Assembly: GCA_963765555.1 (NCBI GenBank)
Contig: CAVXWX010000005.1
Span: 248,001-312,000 of the forward strand
From: JL08 sp963765555
GTDB lineage: Bacteria > Pseudomonadota > Alphaproteobacteria > Rhodobacterales > Rhodobacteraceae
Reading direction: 5' to 3'
Length of the DNA: 64,000 nt
In this document: in pieces, positions 38,197 through 47,386 of the stretch
Position numbering within the stretch: position 1 is the stretch's first letter
Layout of the letters: every line of letters begins with the position of its first letter
Notes under the pieces: generated by a model
Told to the model about the DNA's origin: nothing
What the model saw: the letters and a program-made list of their open reading frames with translations, nothing else
The model's database searches: none
Translations under genes and position numbers: made by a program

Positions 38197-39104
38197 GAGG
38201 CATCCTCGACCATCCAGCGGCACAGCTCGCCAAAGCCCATTCCGCAGGCCTGCGCCTGTTCGGGGCTAAGCGATGTAGCTGTCATGCCCGGCTGTGTGTT
38301 GGTTTCCAGCAGCACAAGACCGTCAGCACCACGCGTTTCATCCCAGCGGAAATCTGTCCGGCTGACACCTCGGCACCCCAATGCAGCATGCGCACGCACA
38401 GCAAAATCAAGACACATATCGAAGATGTCGGCAGGCAGATCCGCCGGAACCACATGACGCGACCCGCCGGGTTTGTATTTTGCGTCGTAATCGTACCAGC
38501 CATCCGTCAGGATATCGGTCACGGTCAGCGCCTTGCCATCCATCACAGTCGTGGTGAGCTCTCGCCCCGGCGCGAACGCCTCGACCATCACGAATTCAGG
38601 CATGGTATCCGCCAACTGCGGCGGGCCGTTGGCCGCCTCGTGCACCAGATACACACCCACGCTTGACCCTTCGGCGTTAGGTTTGACCACATAAGGGGGC
38701 TGCATCACATGAGACATCCGCACGTCAGATGCAGATGCGATGATGCTGTCCACAACCGGCAAGCCTACGGTCTTGTAAACCTGCTTGGTGCGCTGCTTGT
38801 CCATTGCAAGGGCAGATGCCAACACGCCCGAATGCGTATAGGGCAACCCGAGCCATTCAAGCAGGCCCTGCACACAACCATCTTCCCCCCAACGCCCGTG
38901 CAAGGCGTTAAAGACAACATCAGGATTGTGGGATTGCAGAACAGAACTCAGGTCGCGGTCGGCATCGACCTCGATCACCTGATATCCCTGGTCCCGCAAA
39001 GCAGCGGCGCATGCACGCCCTGAAGACAGGGACACTTCGCGCTCTGCCGAAGGGCCACCCATCAAAACTGCCACTGTCGGGGACGTCCTGCTCGACTGAC
39101 CCAC
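38184..39104 (-). CDS. ddlB: D-alanine--D-alanine ligase
   Basis: 306 residues. ATP-grasp enzyme making D-Ala-D-Ala for the peptidoglycan stem. It begins from a GTG at 39104 with GAGG about eight bases upstream. Motifs: LMGGPSAEREVSLSSG (residues 14-29), KPNAEGSSVGV for ATP binding, and LLETNTQPGMTATSL with the metal-binding residues. It lies 57 bases after murB and overlaps ftsQ. Confidence 0.95.
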   Translation of the reverse strand: MGQSSRTSPTVAVLMGGPSAEREVSLSSGRACAAALRDQGYQVIEVDADRDLSSVLQSHNPDVVFNALHGRWGEDGCVQGLLEWLGLPYTHSGVLASALAMDKQRTKQVYKTVGLPVVDSIIASASDVRMSHVMQPPYVVKPNAEGSSVGVYLVHEAANGPPQLADTMPEFVMVEAFAPGRELTTTVMDGKALTVTDILTDGWYDYDAKYKPGGSRHVVPADLPADIFDMCLDFAVRAHAALGCRGVSRTDFRWDETRGADGLVLLETNTQPGMTATSLSPEQAQACGMGFGELCRWMVEDASCNR

Positions 39105-39161
39105 TTTCGTGCCTCTGTGTCCGGGTCTTTTGACCCTGTTATTGCGCCGTTCCCTTTTGGG

Positions 39162-40097
39162 TTATTCGGCTCCGCCTTTTGGGATCGCATCACCGATCCT
39201 CATGATTTCCCATTCTAACGTGATCCCACTGGAATCGTAAACCTTTTTTCGCACATCTTCGCCCAGCTCTTCGAGATCCGCGGCGGTTGCGCCGCCCGTG
39301 TTGATCAGAAAGTTGGGGTGCATCTCGCTCATCTGCGCGCCGCCGCGTCGCGCGCCGCGCATTCCGGCCCTGTCGATCACCGCCCACGCCTTGAGATCAT
39401 GCACATCATCGGCTTGCCCGGTTGAGCTGAAACCCGCCGGATTGCGAAAGGTTGAGCCTGCCGAACGTTCTTTCGTCGGTTGCGTTGCATCCCGTTTGGC
39501 CAGTTGGTCGGCCATGCGGGCGTGCAAGTTTGCCGGTTCGCCGGACGGGGCGACAAACGTTACCTCGAACACAACCCACCCGTCGGGCAGATCGGTCTGG
39601 CGATAGCGGAAATTCAGATCATCCGCCGTCAGCGTCACGATGCGCCCGTCGCGTGTCGCTGCGCGCGCGCTGTGGAACACATCTGCCGTATAATGGCCGT
39701 AACACCCGGCGTTCATCCGCACCGCGCCACCGATGCTGCCGGGTATCGTGCGCAGAAATGTCAGATCCACCCCCGCATCTGCCGCCTTGCGCGCCACATG
39801 CGCATCCAGCGCCGCCGCACCAGTCGTCACGGTATTGTTTTCAATCCGAATGTCGTTAAAACCGCGCCCCAACCGCACGACGACGGCACGCAATCCACCG
39901 TCGCGCACGATCAGATTTGATCCGACCCCCATAGGAAACACTTCAATCGAAGGGTCAAGCGCCGCCAGAAAGGCCACCAGATCATCGGCATCGGCGGGTT
40001 GAAACAGATAATCCGCCGGTCCACCGACACGCAGCCATGTCAGATCAGACAGATTGCGCGCTTGCGTCAACCGGCCCCGTGGTGTCGGCAATGGCAT
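39162..40097 (-). CDS. murB: UDP-N-acetylenolpyruvoylglucosamine reductase
   Basis: 311 residues from the ATG at 40097; a GTG directly before it is an alternative. FAD enzyme reducing the enolpyruvyl group to make UDP-MurNAc. The FAD-binding N-terminus (LRVGGPADYLFQP, GVGSNLIVRDGG), IPGSIGGAVRMNAGCYG and the catalytic Ser in AGSTFRNP are present. Its start shares one base with the stop of the preceding small membrane gene (TGATG), so it is coupled to that gene. Confidence 0.96.
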   Translation of the reverse strand: MPLPTPRGRLTQARNLSDLTWLRVGGPADYLFQPADADDLVAFLAALDPSIEVFPMGVGSNLIVRDGGLRAVVVRLGRGFNDIRIENNTVTTGAAALDAHVARKAADAGVDLTFLRTIPGSIGGAVRMNAGCYGHYTADVFHSARAATRDGRIVTLTADDLNFRYRQTDLPDGWVVFEVTFVAPSGEPANLHARMADQLAKRDATQPTKERSAGSTFRNPAGFSSTGQADDVHDLKAWAVIDRAGMRGARRGGAQMSEMHPNFLINTGGATAADLEELGEDVRKKVYDSSGITLEWEIMRIGDAIPKGGAE

Positions 40098-40414
40098 CAC
40101 GAACCACGATCCGGATTTGAAGGATCCGGCTTTTTGCGCCCCCGAATAAGACGGCTGATGCCGCCAAAGATCAAACCGGTCACATAGGCCAAACAGCCAT
40201 AGAACAGGACGGCAAGTTGCGATGTGATAGCGGGCGGGTCCAGCGGGGATTCACCAACGCCGTATTTGATCCAGACCGCGTGAAACAGGATGGCAAACAG
40301 CAACAGAAAGCCGAACAGCATGCGACTGCGTCGCCACCCCGCAACCAGTGACAGCACGATCCAGATGATAAAAGTCAGGACAACCCCGCCCAGAACTTCC
40401 GCAACTTCAATCAT
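40097..40414 (-). CDS. Small membrane protein between murC and murB
   Basis: 105 residues, with three hydrophobic helices (about residues 8-25, 33-50 and 68-90) and a basic C-terminal tail (GGISRLIRGRKKPDPSN). I do not recognise a family. It overlaps its upstream neighbour by four bases (ATGA) and murB by one, so its translation is tied to the cell-wall genes. Function unknown. Confidence 0.7.
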   Translation of the reverse strand: MIEVAEVLGGVVLTFIIWIVLSLVAGWRRSRMLFGFLLLFAILFHAVWIKYGVGESPLDPPAITSQLAVLFYGCLAYVTGLIFGGISRLIRGRKKPDPSNPDRGS

Positions 40415-40689
40415 GTCTCATCCTTTCTCATGACCTGCCCCACGCCCCAAGATGCAAGCACGCCGCCGCAAATGGCGGGCAGTGCGAAAAACAGCCAGAG
40501 CGACAGAAATATCCGCCGGTCAAAGGAAGGCGTGGTCAGTGCCAATACAAACAAAACCACGCTTAGCACAATCCACAGGACCAGAAGAATCCGCAACAAG
40601 CGTGTCAGCCCGAAATATCGGGCGCTGCCCGCAATGAAACCTGCAATGGCAGCCGTAACCACCATAAATAACAGGGCCTCAGTTGCCAT
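40411..40689 (-). CDS. Small membrane protein between murC and murB
   Basis: 92 residues, with three hydrophobic helices (about residues 6-20, 32-50 and 63-85) and charged loops. It overlaps the upstream DUF2484 gene by 11 bases and the next small membrane gene by four. No family recognised. The chain of overlaps suggests a cotranslated membrane module inside the dcw operon. Confidence 0.7.
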   Translation of the reverse strand: MATEALLFMVVTAAIAGFIAGSARYFGLTRLLRILLVLWIVLSVVLFVLALTTPSFDRRIFLSLWLFFALPAICGGVLASWGVGQVMRKDET

Positions 40690-40933
40690 GGCGTCCCGCT
40701 TTGCGCAACCAGCGCGTCAGATAGATAACCGGCCAGCGCAGCACGCTGATCCCTGCGACCAGCACAAACAGACCCACCCATGGCCCGTTCTGATAGGTAA
40801 CATATCCCAACAGCGGGATACCGATCGCGATTAGGATATAGGCATTACGCCAATGGTTGTCGCGGCTGGGTGTCATTGCCAGAACATTTGCAATCACGGC
40901 CCACATACAGGCCAGAATAAGGGAAAATGTCAT
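40679..40933 (-). CDS. DUF2484 family membrane protein (second copy)
   Basis: 84 residues from the ATG at 40933. The longer frame extends into the upstream gene and is not coding. Three short helices and the sequence pattern LACMWAVIANVLAMTPSRDN and LRWPVIYLTRWLRK are characteristic of DUF2484, a protein family I know only from alphaproteobacteria and usually next to murB. No function is known. It overlaps the first copy by four bases (ATGA). Confidence 0.8.
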   Translation of the reverse strand: MTFSLILACMWAVIANVLAMTPSRDNHWRNAYILIAIGIPLLGYVTYQNGPWVGLFVLVAGISVLRWPVIYLTRWLRKAGRHGN

Positions 40934-41184
40934 TTTGGAACCTCGGGGTGACGGCCACGGAAGCGCTGGTAAAAATATCGTAGCGGATTGCGAAACATCG
41001 ACACAAAGGCAGCCGCCCCCAACACGGAAAACCCCCAACCGTATTGCAGACCAATCAAGACAATCAAAACCGGCGCCATCAGCAACAGCGCAAAACCGGG
41101 CACATATTGGTAGCGCATCGGCAGCATCGCAACGACCGCGGATGCCAAGGCCCAAAGACACGCGAGGATCAGGATGATATTCAT
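40930..41184 (-). CDS. DUF2484 family membrane protein (first copy)
   Basis: 84 residues from the ATG at 41184. It is a clear paralogue of the next gene: MNIILILACLWALASAVVAM compares with MTFSLILACMWAVIANVLAM, and both end in a basic RxPLRYFYQRFR-type helix. It overlaps the amino acid permease stop by four bases. The pair probably arose by tandem duplication. Confidence 0.78.
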   Translation of the reverse strand: MNIILILACLWALASAVVAMLPMRYQYVPGFALLLMAPVLIVLIGLQYGWGFSVLGAAAFVSMFRNPLRYFYQRFRGRHPEVPK

Positions 41185-42374
41185 ACCACTGCCGCCCAGA
41201 TAGATCCCGCAAACGCCAGAACGCAAGCAATGATACCCAACCATGGCACCCAGATCGGCACGTCAAACGGGGTGGCGGCCTGCTTCTTCTTCAGGGCAAT
41301 CAAAGACGCGTTAACGATGGCAAACACGATCAGTAATGCTTGGGTCGTGATTTCGGCCAGCGTTGCAACAGGCAGGATCAGCGCCGCCCCGATCGTCACG
41401 CCCCCGACCAAAACAGACCCCAGAACCGGCGTTCCAAAGCGGGGATGCGCATGGCGGAACACCATCAGGGAACGGGTCCGTTTGCCCAACCCGTAGAGAA
41501 TGCGGCTGGCCATTACGATCTGCGCCAGCACCCCGTTCATCGCCGCCGCAACGGCAATCGCAGATAAAAACACGCCGCTTTTGCCTGAACCCGCTTCCCA
41601 AACAAGGGCAAGGGGACGTTCGGACAGGGCCAGAACCTCGCGCGGGACCGCACGCACCGCCGCCAAGGACACAAGCGCATAAAGCAGGCCGGTCACGACC
41701 AGCGCCAGCAGAATGGCGCGCGGCATGGTTTTCTGCGGATCGCGCGTTTCTTCGGCCATGTTGACCATGTCGTCAAAGCCGATATAGGCAAAAAAGGCAA
41801 AAACCGTGGCCCCTGCAACACCGGCCCATTCGGGGCTGGGCAGTGGAAGGCTCCAGTCTGCAACGGGCGCAGCTGAAAAACCTGCGCCAATCACCAAAAC
41901 AAGCCCGATCACCTCAACCCCTGTCAGAATTGCCGCAAAGGTCAGGCTTTCCAGAACCCCAACAATAGCGATCAGGGTCAGCGCCACGCCAAAGCCGACC
42001 ACACCCCAGACAAACGGAATATCCACGAATGAGACAAGATACCCGACACCGCCGCGTAAAACGGCAGCACCCGCCACAACACCCGCAATAATGTTGATCC
42101 AGCCGACAGCCACGGCAAGCGTGTGTCTTTGCAGGCCCGCTTCGATATAGGAACTGTCACCGGCAGCTTCGGGAATGCGGGCGGACAGTTCCGAAAACGT
42201 CAACGCCGTGGGCACGGCCACCACGGCGGCCAGCAGAAACGCCAGCGGTGCCCAGATGCCGGCGGCCCCCGCAGCGGCACCAGTCAGAACATAAATGCCC
42301 GCGCCGACCATGATGCCGATGCCATACACTGCCAGCAATCCGGGTCCGATCCGACGCTGTAGTGTTTCAGCCAT
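41181..42374 (-). CDS. APC-family amino acid permease inside the dcw cluster
   Basis: 397 residues from the ATG at 42374, the only start that does not read through murC. About eleven transmembrane helices. The first carries the APC signature YGIGIMVGAGIYVLTG (residues 16-31), and AFFAYIGFDDMVNMAEETRD in the middle is typical of the APC superfamily. It should move an amino acid across the inner membrane. It starts four bases after the murC stop and overlaps the first DUF2484 gene by four, so it is expressed with peptidoglycan precursor genes. Uptake or export of a wall amino acid is an inference only. Confidence 0.85.
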   Translation of the reverse strand: MAETLQRRIGPGLLAVYGIGIMVGAGIYVLTGAAAGAAGIWAPLAFLLAAVVAVPTALTFSELSARIPEAAGDSSYIEAGLQRHTLAVAVGWINIIAGVVAGAAVLRGGVGYLVSFVDIPFVWGVVGFGVALTLIAIVGVLESLTFAAILTGVEVIGLVLVIGAGFSAAPVADWSLPLPSPEWAGVAGATVFAFFAYIGFDDMVNMAEETRDPQKTMPRAILLALVVTGLLYALVSLAAVRAVPREVLALSERPLALVWEAGSGKSGVFLSAIAVAAAMNGVLAQIVMASRILYGLGKRTRSLMVFRHAHPRFGTPVLGSVLVGGVTIGAALILPVATLAEITTQALLIVFAIVNASLIALKKKQAATPFDVPIWVPWLGIIACVLAFAGSIWAAVV

Positions 42375-42378
42375 GTCG

Positions 42379-43779
42379 CTATCCCTTGGCCAGCCGGTCG
42401 GCCAAACCGTGGGCCCACGCACTGATCGTGCCCGCCCCCAGACATACAACCATATCGCCCGGCCCGGCCTGTTCGCGCACCAGACGGGCCAGATCGTCCT
42501 CGTTTTCGATGGCGCGCGCGTGGCGATGCCCATAGCGGATCAGACCCGAGACCAGATCATCCCGGCTGGCCCCGGCAATGGGATCTTCGCCCGCCGCATA
42601 GACATCTGCAATCGCAACCACATCCGCATCGTTGAAGCAGGCACAGAAATCATCGAACAAGGAATGAAGCCGTGTATACCGATGTGGTTGGTGAATCGCG
42701 ATCACGCGGCCTTCTGTTGCCTGGCGCGCTGCCCGCAAAACGGCAGCAATTTCAACCGGATGGTGGCCGTAATCATCGATGATTGTAATGCCGTTGACTT
42801 CGCCCACCTTGGTAAATCGACGGTTCACGCCGCCAAAATTGGCCAGTGCGGTGCGGATTTCATCCTGTTTCATGCCCAGATGCCGCGCCACGGCAACCGC
42901 CGACAACGCATTCGATACGTTGTGATCGCCCGGCATGGGCAAGGTGCAGCCCTTGATCAATTTGCCTTCGGCCTGCAGCGCGATGTCAAAATGCGCCACG
43001 CCGGCTTTGTATTTCAGGTTCACAGCGCGCACATCGGCCTGGGCATTGAACCCGTAGGTGACAATCCGGCGATCTGTGACCTTGCCCACCAGCGCCTGTA
43101 CTTCGTTGTGATCGGTGCAGCAAACCGCGACCCCGTAAAACGGGATATTGGATACAAAATCCAGAAACCCCTGCCGCAATGTGTCAAAATCGCCCCAGTG
43201 TTCCATGTGTTCCGGATCGATATTTGTGACAATCGCGATGGTCGCGGGCAAACGGTTGAACGTGCCGTCGCTTTCATCCGCTTCGACAACCATCCATTCG
43301 CCCTGCCCCATGCGCGCGTTCGACCCGTAGGCGTGAATGATACCGCCATTCACCACTGTCGGATCAAACCCGCCCGCAACCATCAGTTCGGCCATCATGG
43401 TTGTGGTTGTCGTTTTGCCATGGGTGCCCGCAACTGCGATGTTGGATTTCAGCCGCATCAATTCGGCCAGCATTTCGGCGCGCCGCACAATCGGCAGGCC
43501 AAGGCGGCGTGCCTCGTCCAGTTCAGGATTGCCTTTCTTGATCGCGGACGAGATCACAACAACTTCGGCACCTTCCAGATTTTCGGACCGCTGGCCTTCG
43601 AATATGGTCGCGCCACTTGCGGCAAGCCTGTCGGTGATCTTGGATGCCTTAAGATCAGAGCCCTGCACCGTGTAGCCTAGGTTCAGCAAAACCTCGGCAA
43701 TGCCCGACATCCCGATCCCGCCGATGCCGACAAAATGGATCGGCCCCACATCACCGGGAAGTTTGGTGGCTGCATTCAT
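42379..43779 (-). CDS. murC: UDP-N-acetylmuramate--L-alanine ligase
   Basis: 466 residues from the ATG at 43779, which shares one base with the murG stop. It adds L-Ala to UDP-MurNAc. Motifs: GIGGIGMSGIAE near the N-terminus for UDP binding, ATP loop AGTHGKTTTTTMMAELM (about residues 115-131), and the DYGHHPVEIAAVLRAAR C-terminal domain signature. Confidence 0.97.
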   Translation of the reverse strand: MNAATKLPGDVGPIHFVGIGGIGMSGIAEVLLNLGYTVQGSDLKASKITDRLAASGATIFEGQRSENLEGAEVVVISSAIKKGNPELDEARRLGLPIVRRAEMLAELMRLKSNIAVAGTHGKTTTTTMMAELMVAGGFDPTVVNGGIIHAYGSNARMGQGEWMVVEADESDGTFNRLPATIAIVTNIDPEHMEHWGDFDTLRQGFLDFVSNIPFYGVAVCCTDHNEVQALVGKVTDRRIVTYGFNAQADVRAVNLKYKAGVAHFDIALQAEGKLIKGCTLPMPGDHNVSNALSAVAVARHLGMKQDEIRTALANFGGVNRRFTKVGEVNGITIIDDYGHHPVEIAAVLRAARQATEGRVIAIHQPHRYTRLHSLFDDFCACFNDADVVAIADVYAAGEDPIAGASRDDLVSGLIRYGHRHARAIENEDDLARLVREQAGPGDMVVCLGAGTISAWAHGLADRLAKG

Positions 43780-44876
43780 CAATCAATCTCCTTGCTCAGG
43801 GACAGGACCATATCAACCAGTCTGTCCGTGGCATCGGCGCGGCCAGCGCCCAGCGCGGCATTTGCCATTTTTGTAGCACCTTTGGAATCGGCGAATACGA
43901 TTTCGATCTGTTCGGCCAGTGCATCGACCGTCAGCGCCTTTTCCGGAATCAGAATAGCCCCGCCCGCCTGTACCAGACCGCGCGCATTTGCGGTTTGATG
44001 ATCCCCCGCCGCAGCCGCGAACGGGATCAGGATCGACGGGCGGCCGATGACCGTAAGATCGGCAATCGTGGATGCGCCCGCGCGGCTGATAACCAATTGC
44101 GCTTCGCTCATCCTGCGGGGGACGTTTTTGAAAAAAGGCTGCACTTCGGCATCAATGCCATGTTCGGCATAAAAATCGGCAACACGCTGGCCGTCTTCTT
44201 CACGGGCCTGATGGGCGACGCGGATGTTTTTCAGCCACTTCACCGGCAGGTTGGCCAAGGCAGGTGGCACGACATCCGACAGGATACGAGCACCCTGACT
44301 GCCGCCCATTACCAGCACGGACATCGGATAATCGCCCGGTGGAATATAGGGCGCACCGGCGCGCTCCAGAATGGCGTGGCGCACCGGATTACCGACATGC
44401 ACACCCTCGGCACCCTCTGGCAAATCTGTCGGCCAAACACCGCAGGCCACGGCATCTACCTTGCGCGCGAACAATCTGTTTACCTTGCCCAGCACACCAT
44501 TTTGTTCATGGATCATACGCGGCCTGCGCAAAAGAAAGGCCGCCGCCATCGCCGGAATCGTGGGGTACCCGCCAAAGCCCACAACAATCACGGGGCGGTC
44601 CCTGATCATCTTGAACGTCGCGGCAAGAACGCCCGCCGCGAGCCGGAACGGGACAATCGCCTTGGCCAGCAAACCACCACGGGCAAAAGTTGCGCTGCTG
44701 ATCTGCTCGATCTCGGTGCCTTGCGGAAATCCGCCCGTATAGCGCGCGCCGCGCGCATCGGTGGACAGCTTGACCCGCCAGCCCCGCCCGGTCATCGCCT
44801 CGGCCAGAGCTTGGGCGGGAAACATATGCCCGCCGGTTCCGCCCGCCGCGATCACGATCAGAGGCCCGTCACCCAT
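43779..44876 (-). CDS. murG: UDP-GlcNAc--lipid I GlcNAc transferase
   Basis: 365 residues from the ATG at 44876; a TTG at 44888 would add four. It makes lipid II on the inner face of the membrane. Glycine-rich loops of the family are visible: AAGGTGGHMFPAQALAE (about residues 10-26) and VMGGSQGARIL (about residues 190-200), plus the nucleotide-binding SRAGASTIADL and IPFAAAAGDHQTANA. Confidence 0.96.
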   Translation of the reverse strand: MGDGPLIVIAAGGTGGHMFPAQALAEAMTGRGWRVKLSTDARGARYTGGFPQGTEIEQISSATFARGGLLAKAIVPFRLAAGVLAATFKMIRDRPVIVVGFGGYPTIPAMAAAFLLRRPRMIHEQNGVLGKVNRLFARKVDAVACGVWPTDLPEGAEGVHVGNPVRHAILERAGAPYIPPGDYPMSVLVMGGSQGARILSDVVPPALANLPVKWLKNIRVAHQAREEDGQRVADFYAEHGIDAEVQPFFKNVPRRMSEAQLVISRAGASTIADLTVIGRPSILIPFAAAAGDHQTANARGLVQAGGAILIPEKALTVDALAEQIEIVFADSKGATKMANAALGAGRADATDRLVDMVLSLSKEID

Positions 44877-44906
44877 CACACCCACCAAAGCGCAAGCCGC
44901 ATCCGG

Positions 44907-46073
44907 TCATCGCAACCCGCTCCGCAACAAATCACCGATCCCGCCCTGCGGTCGGGTGCGGGTGAACGCCAGCAAAATACCAACCGCAATTCCGCCCGCG
45001 ATCAGGGATGACCCACCGTAGCTGACAAACGGCAATGTCATGCCCTTTGCAGGCAACAGCCGGACAGCCACACCCATGTTGATCATTGCCTGTACGCCAA
45101 AAATACACGCCATTCCCGTGCCCGCCAATCGGATGAACGGATCACGTTCGCGCATCAGCCGCAAAAGCGAACGGACCACAACGATCGAATAAAGCGCAAT
45201 GATGACCAGAACCAGAACAAGGCCGTATTCTTCGGCGGCGACAGCGACGATAAAATCCGTGTGTGCATCGGGAAGCGACCATTTGACTTCGCCCTCGCCC
45301 ACGCCGACGCCGAACAAACCGCCTTCACGAATGGCGTTGGTCGCGTATCCCAACTGGGTTGTCGGATCAACATCCGGTGACAGAAAGCCATCGATACGTC
45401 GGGCAAAATGTTCCGAATTCGAATAGGCAACCGTACCGGCCAGAATGACCAGACACGCCATGCCGACCAGCAACAGCATCGGCGCACCCGCAACAAAATA
45501 CATCACGCCCCAGCCGAACAGGACAAGGCAGGCCTGTCCGAAATCAGGCTGCAAGGCCAGCATCAGCACGATCGTGATACACAGCACAAACGACCATGTG
45601 CGCCCCGGCGGGCCATTGATCTCTTGGCCGGCCGCCATCATCCACGCCGCCACAACGACAAACCCGGGTTTCAGAAACTCTGACGGCTGGATTGATGCGA
45701 ACCCCAGCGAATACCAGCGCATCGCCCCTTTGCCGAAATCAGTGCCAAAAACCGGCAGAAACGCCATCGCCACAAAAGCCACAAGAAAGCCGATGACAGA
45801 CAACCGGCGCACCACAATTGGCGTCATCATCGAAGTCAGGAACATCGCCAGCAAGGCCAGGCCGCCAAAAAACGCCTGACGCTGAACATAATGGAACGGT
45901 TCAAACCCGTTCTTGGCTGCCAACGGCGGCGACGCCGCCAACCCCAGCAATATTCCGATCGCAAACAGGATCAGAACGCAGGACATCGACCATTTGTCGA
46001 TGGTCCGCCACCATTTTGGTAATATTGGTTCGCCGTCCCGCATAGGAACCGCGCCATAGACCATTTCCGTCAT
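44907..46073 (-). CDS. ftsW: Lipid II polymerase / division protein FtsW
   Basis: 388 residues, SEDS-family membrane glycosyltransferase with about ten helices. Conserved segments include GKGAMRWYSLGFASIQPSE in the middle, VGVGEGEVKWSLPDAHTDFI with the catalytic-region Asp/Glu, and the C-terminal LPFVSYGGSSLIAGGIAVG. It lies 30 bases upstream of murG on the same strand. Acts with FtsI to build septal peptidoglycan. Confidence 0.96.
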   Translation of the reverse strand: MTEMVYGAVPMRDGEPILPKWWRTIDKWSMSCVLILFAIGILLGLAASPPLAAKNGFEPFHYVQRQAFFGGLALLAMFLTSMMTPIVVRRLSVIGFLVAFVAMAFLPVFGTDFGKGAMRWYSLGFASIQPSEFLKPGFVVVAAWMMAAGQEINGPPGRTWSFVLCITIVLMLALQPDFGQACLVLFGWGVMYFVAGAPMLLLVGMACLVILAGTVAYSNSEHFARRIDGFLSPDVDPTTQLGYATNAIREGGLFGVGVGEGEVKWSLPDAHTDFIVAVAAEEYGLVLVLVIIALYSIVVVRSLLRLMRERDPFIRLAGTGMACIFGVQAMINMGVAVRLLPAKGMTLPFVSYGGSSLIAGGIAVGILLAFTRTRPQGGIGDLLRSGLR

Positions 46074-46202
46074 GGATCACCGCCGATCACTGCCTCAACA
46101 TCGTCCCTTTTCGGGATCTGAGGCGCAGTTTAGCGCGAAAAACATCGTGACGCCAGTGTCTTCCTCTTGCACTGGCGCAAGAAGCGCGCCACCTGCAAGG
46201 GT

Positions 46203-47384
46203 ATGAAGACACGCTTGCACTACAAAACGGTGATCATTGGTGCGGGGGCCGCCGGAATGATGTGCGCGGCCCATGCAGGTGGATCGTGTCTGGTGATTGA
46301 TCACGCCAAAGCGCCGGGCGAAAAAATCCGGATATCGGGCGGTGGGCGCTGCAATTTCACCAATCTCTATGCCAGCCCCGAAAACTTTATCTCGGGCAAT
46401 CCGCATTTCGCGAAATCGGCGCTGGCGCGCTATACACAATGGGATTTCATCGATCTGGTGGCCCGCCACGGTATTGCCTATCACGAAAAAACGCTGGGCC
46501 AATTGTTTTGCGACATCTCTGCCAAAGACATCATTGCGATGCTTCTGGCCGAAATGAAACAGGCCGACGCCGCGCTTGAGCTGAATACCTCGGTCACGCG
46601 GGTTTCAAAATCACCGGCGGGGTTCGACCTTGATCTGAACGACGGGCGCAAAATTTCGGCCGCGAATGTCGTGATCGCAACGGGCGGAAAATCCATTCCG
46701 AAAATGGGCGCATCGGGCTTTGCCTACGACATTGCGCGCCAGTTCGGTCTGCCTCTCACCGAAATCCGCCCTGCCTTGGTGCCGTTGACCTTTCCGGACG
46801 GACGGTTTGCGCCGCTTGCGGGGGTTGCAACCCCTGCCCGCATTCACAATGCCCGCGCAAGCTTTGACGAGGCGATGCTGTTCACCCATCGCGGGCTTTC
46901 GGGGCCCGCCATCCTGCAAATATCGTCTTATTGGCGCGAAGGCGAAGAAATTTGCGTTGACCTGCTTCCAGAAACAGATCTGTTTGAGCGGCTGCGCACA
47001 CAGCGCCAAACCGGCGGGCGGCGCAATCTGACAACGGAACTGGCGCAGATATTGCCAGCGCGGCTGGTCGAATATCTGGCGCAAGTCATTCCCATGGGCG
47101 GCAATCTGGCGGATCAGTCAGACGCCGCGCTGAAAGCCTTGCAACATGAACTGAAAAACTGGCGCATCACCGCCCATGGATCAGAAGGATACCGCACCGC
47201 CGAGGTAACACTGGGCGGCATCGACACCGAAGCGCTGGATGCCAGAACCCTGCAATCCAAATCCGTGCCTAACCTTTATTTCATCGGCGAAGCGGTTGAT
47301 GTCACCGGCTGGCTGGGCGGGTACAATTTTCAATGGGCATGGTCATCGGGCTGGGCCGCAGGCACGGCCATCGCTGCCGGATAG
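46203..47384 (+). CDS. HI0933-family NAD(P)/FAD-dependent flavoprotein on the strand opposite to the dcw genes
   Basis: 393 residues from the ATG at 46203. N-terminal FAD dinucleotide motif IIGAGAAGMMCAAHAGG (about residues 9-25), the family segment ISGGGRCNFTN (about residues 45-55), and the C-terminal VDVTGWLGGYNFQWAWSSGW flavin-contact region are conserved (YhiN/HI0933-like, short subfamily). The reaction is unknown. It is the only plus-strand gene between mraZ and ftsZ. It is divergent from ftsW and ends two bases from murD, so it must disrupt dcw transcription units or be transcribed through. Confidence 0.88.
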   Translation: MKTRLHYKTVIIGAGAAGMMCAAHAGGSCLVIDHAKAPGEKIRISGGGRCNFTNLYASPENFISGNPHFAKSALARYTQWDFIDLVARHGIAYHEKTLGQLFCDISAKDIIAMLLAEMKQADAALELNTSVTRVSKSPAGFDLDLNDGRKISAANVVIATGGKSIPKMGASGFAYDIARQFGLPLTEIRPALVPLTFPDGRFAPLAGVATPARIHNARASFDEAMLFTHRGLSGPAILQISSYWREGEEICVDLLPETDLFERLRTQRQTGGRRNLTTELAQILPARLVEYLAQVIPMGGNLADQSDAALKALQHELKNWRITAHGSEGYRTAEVTLGGIDTEALDARTLQSKSVPNLYFIGEAVDVTGWLGGYNFQWAWSSGWAAGTAIAAG

Positions 47385-47386
47385 GA

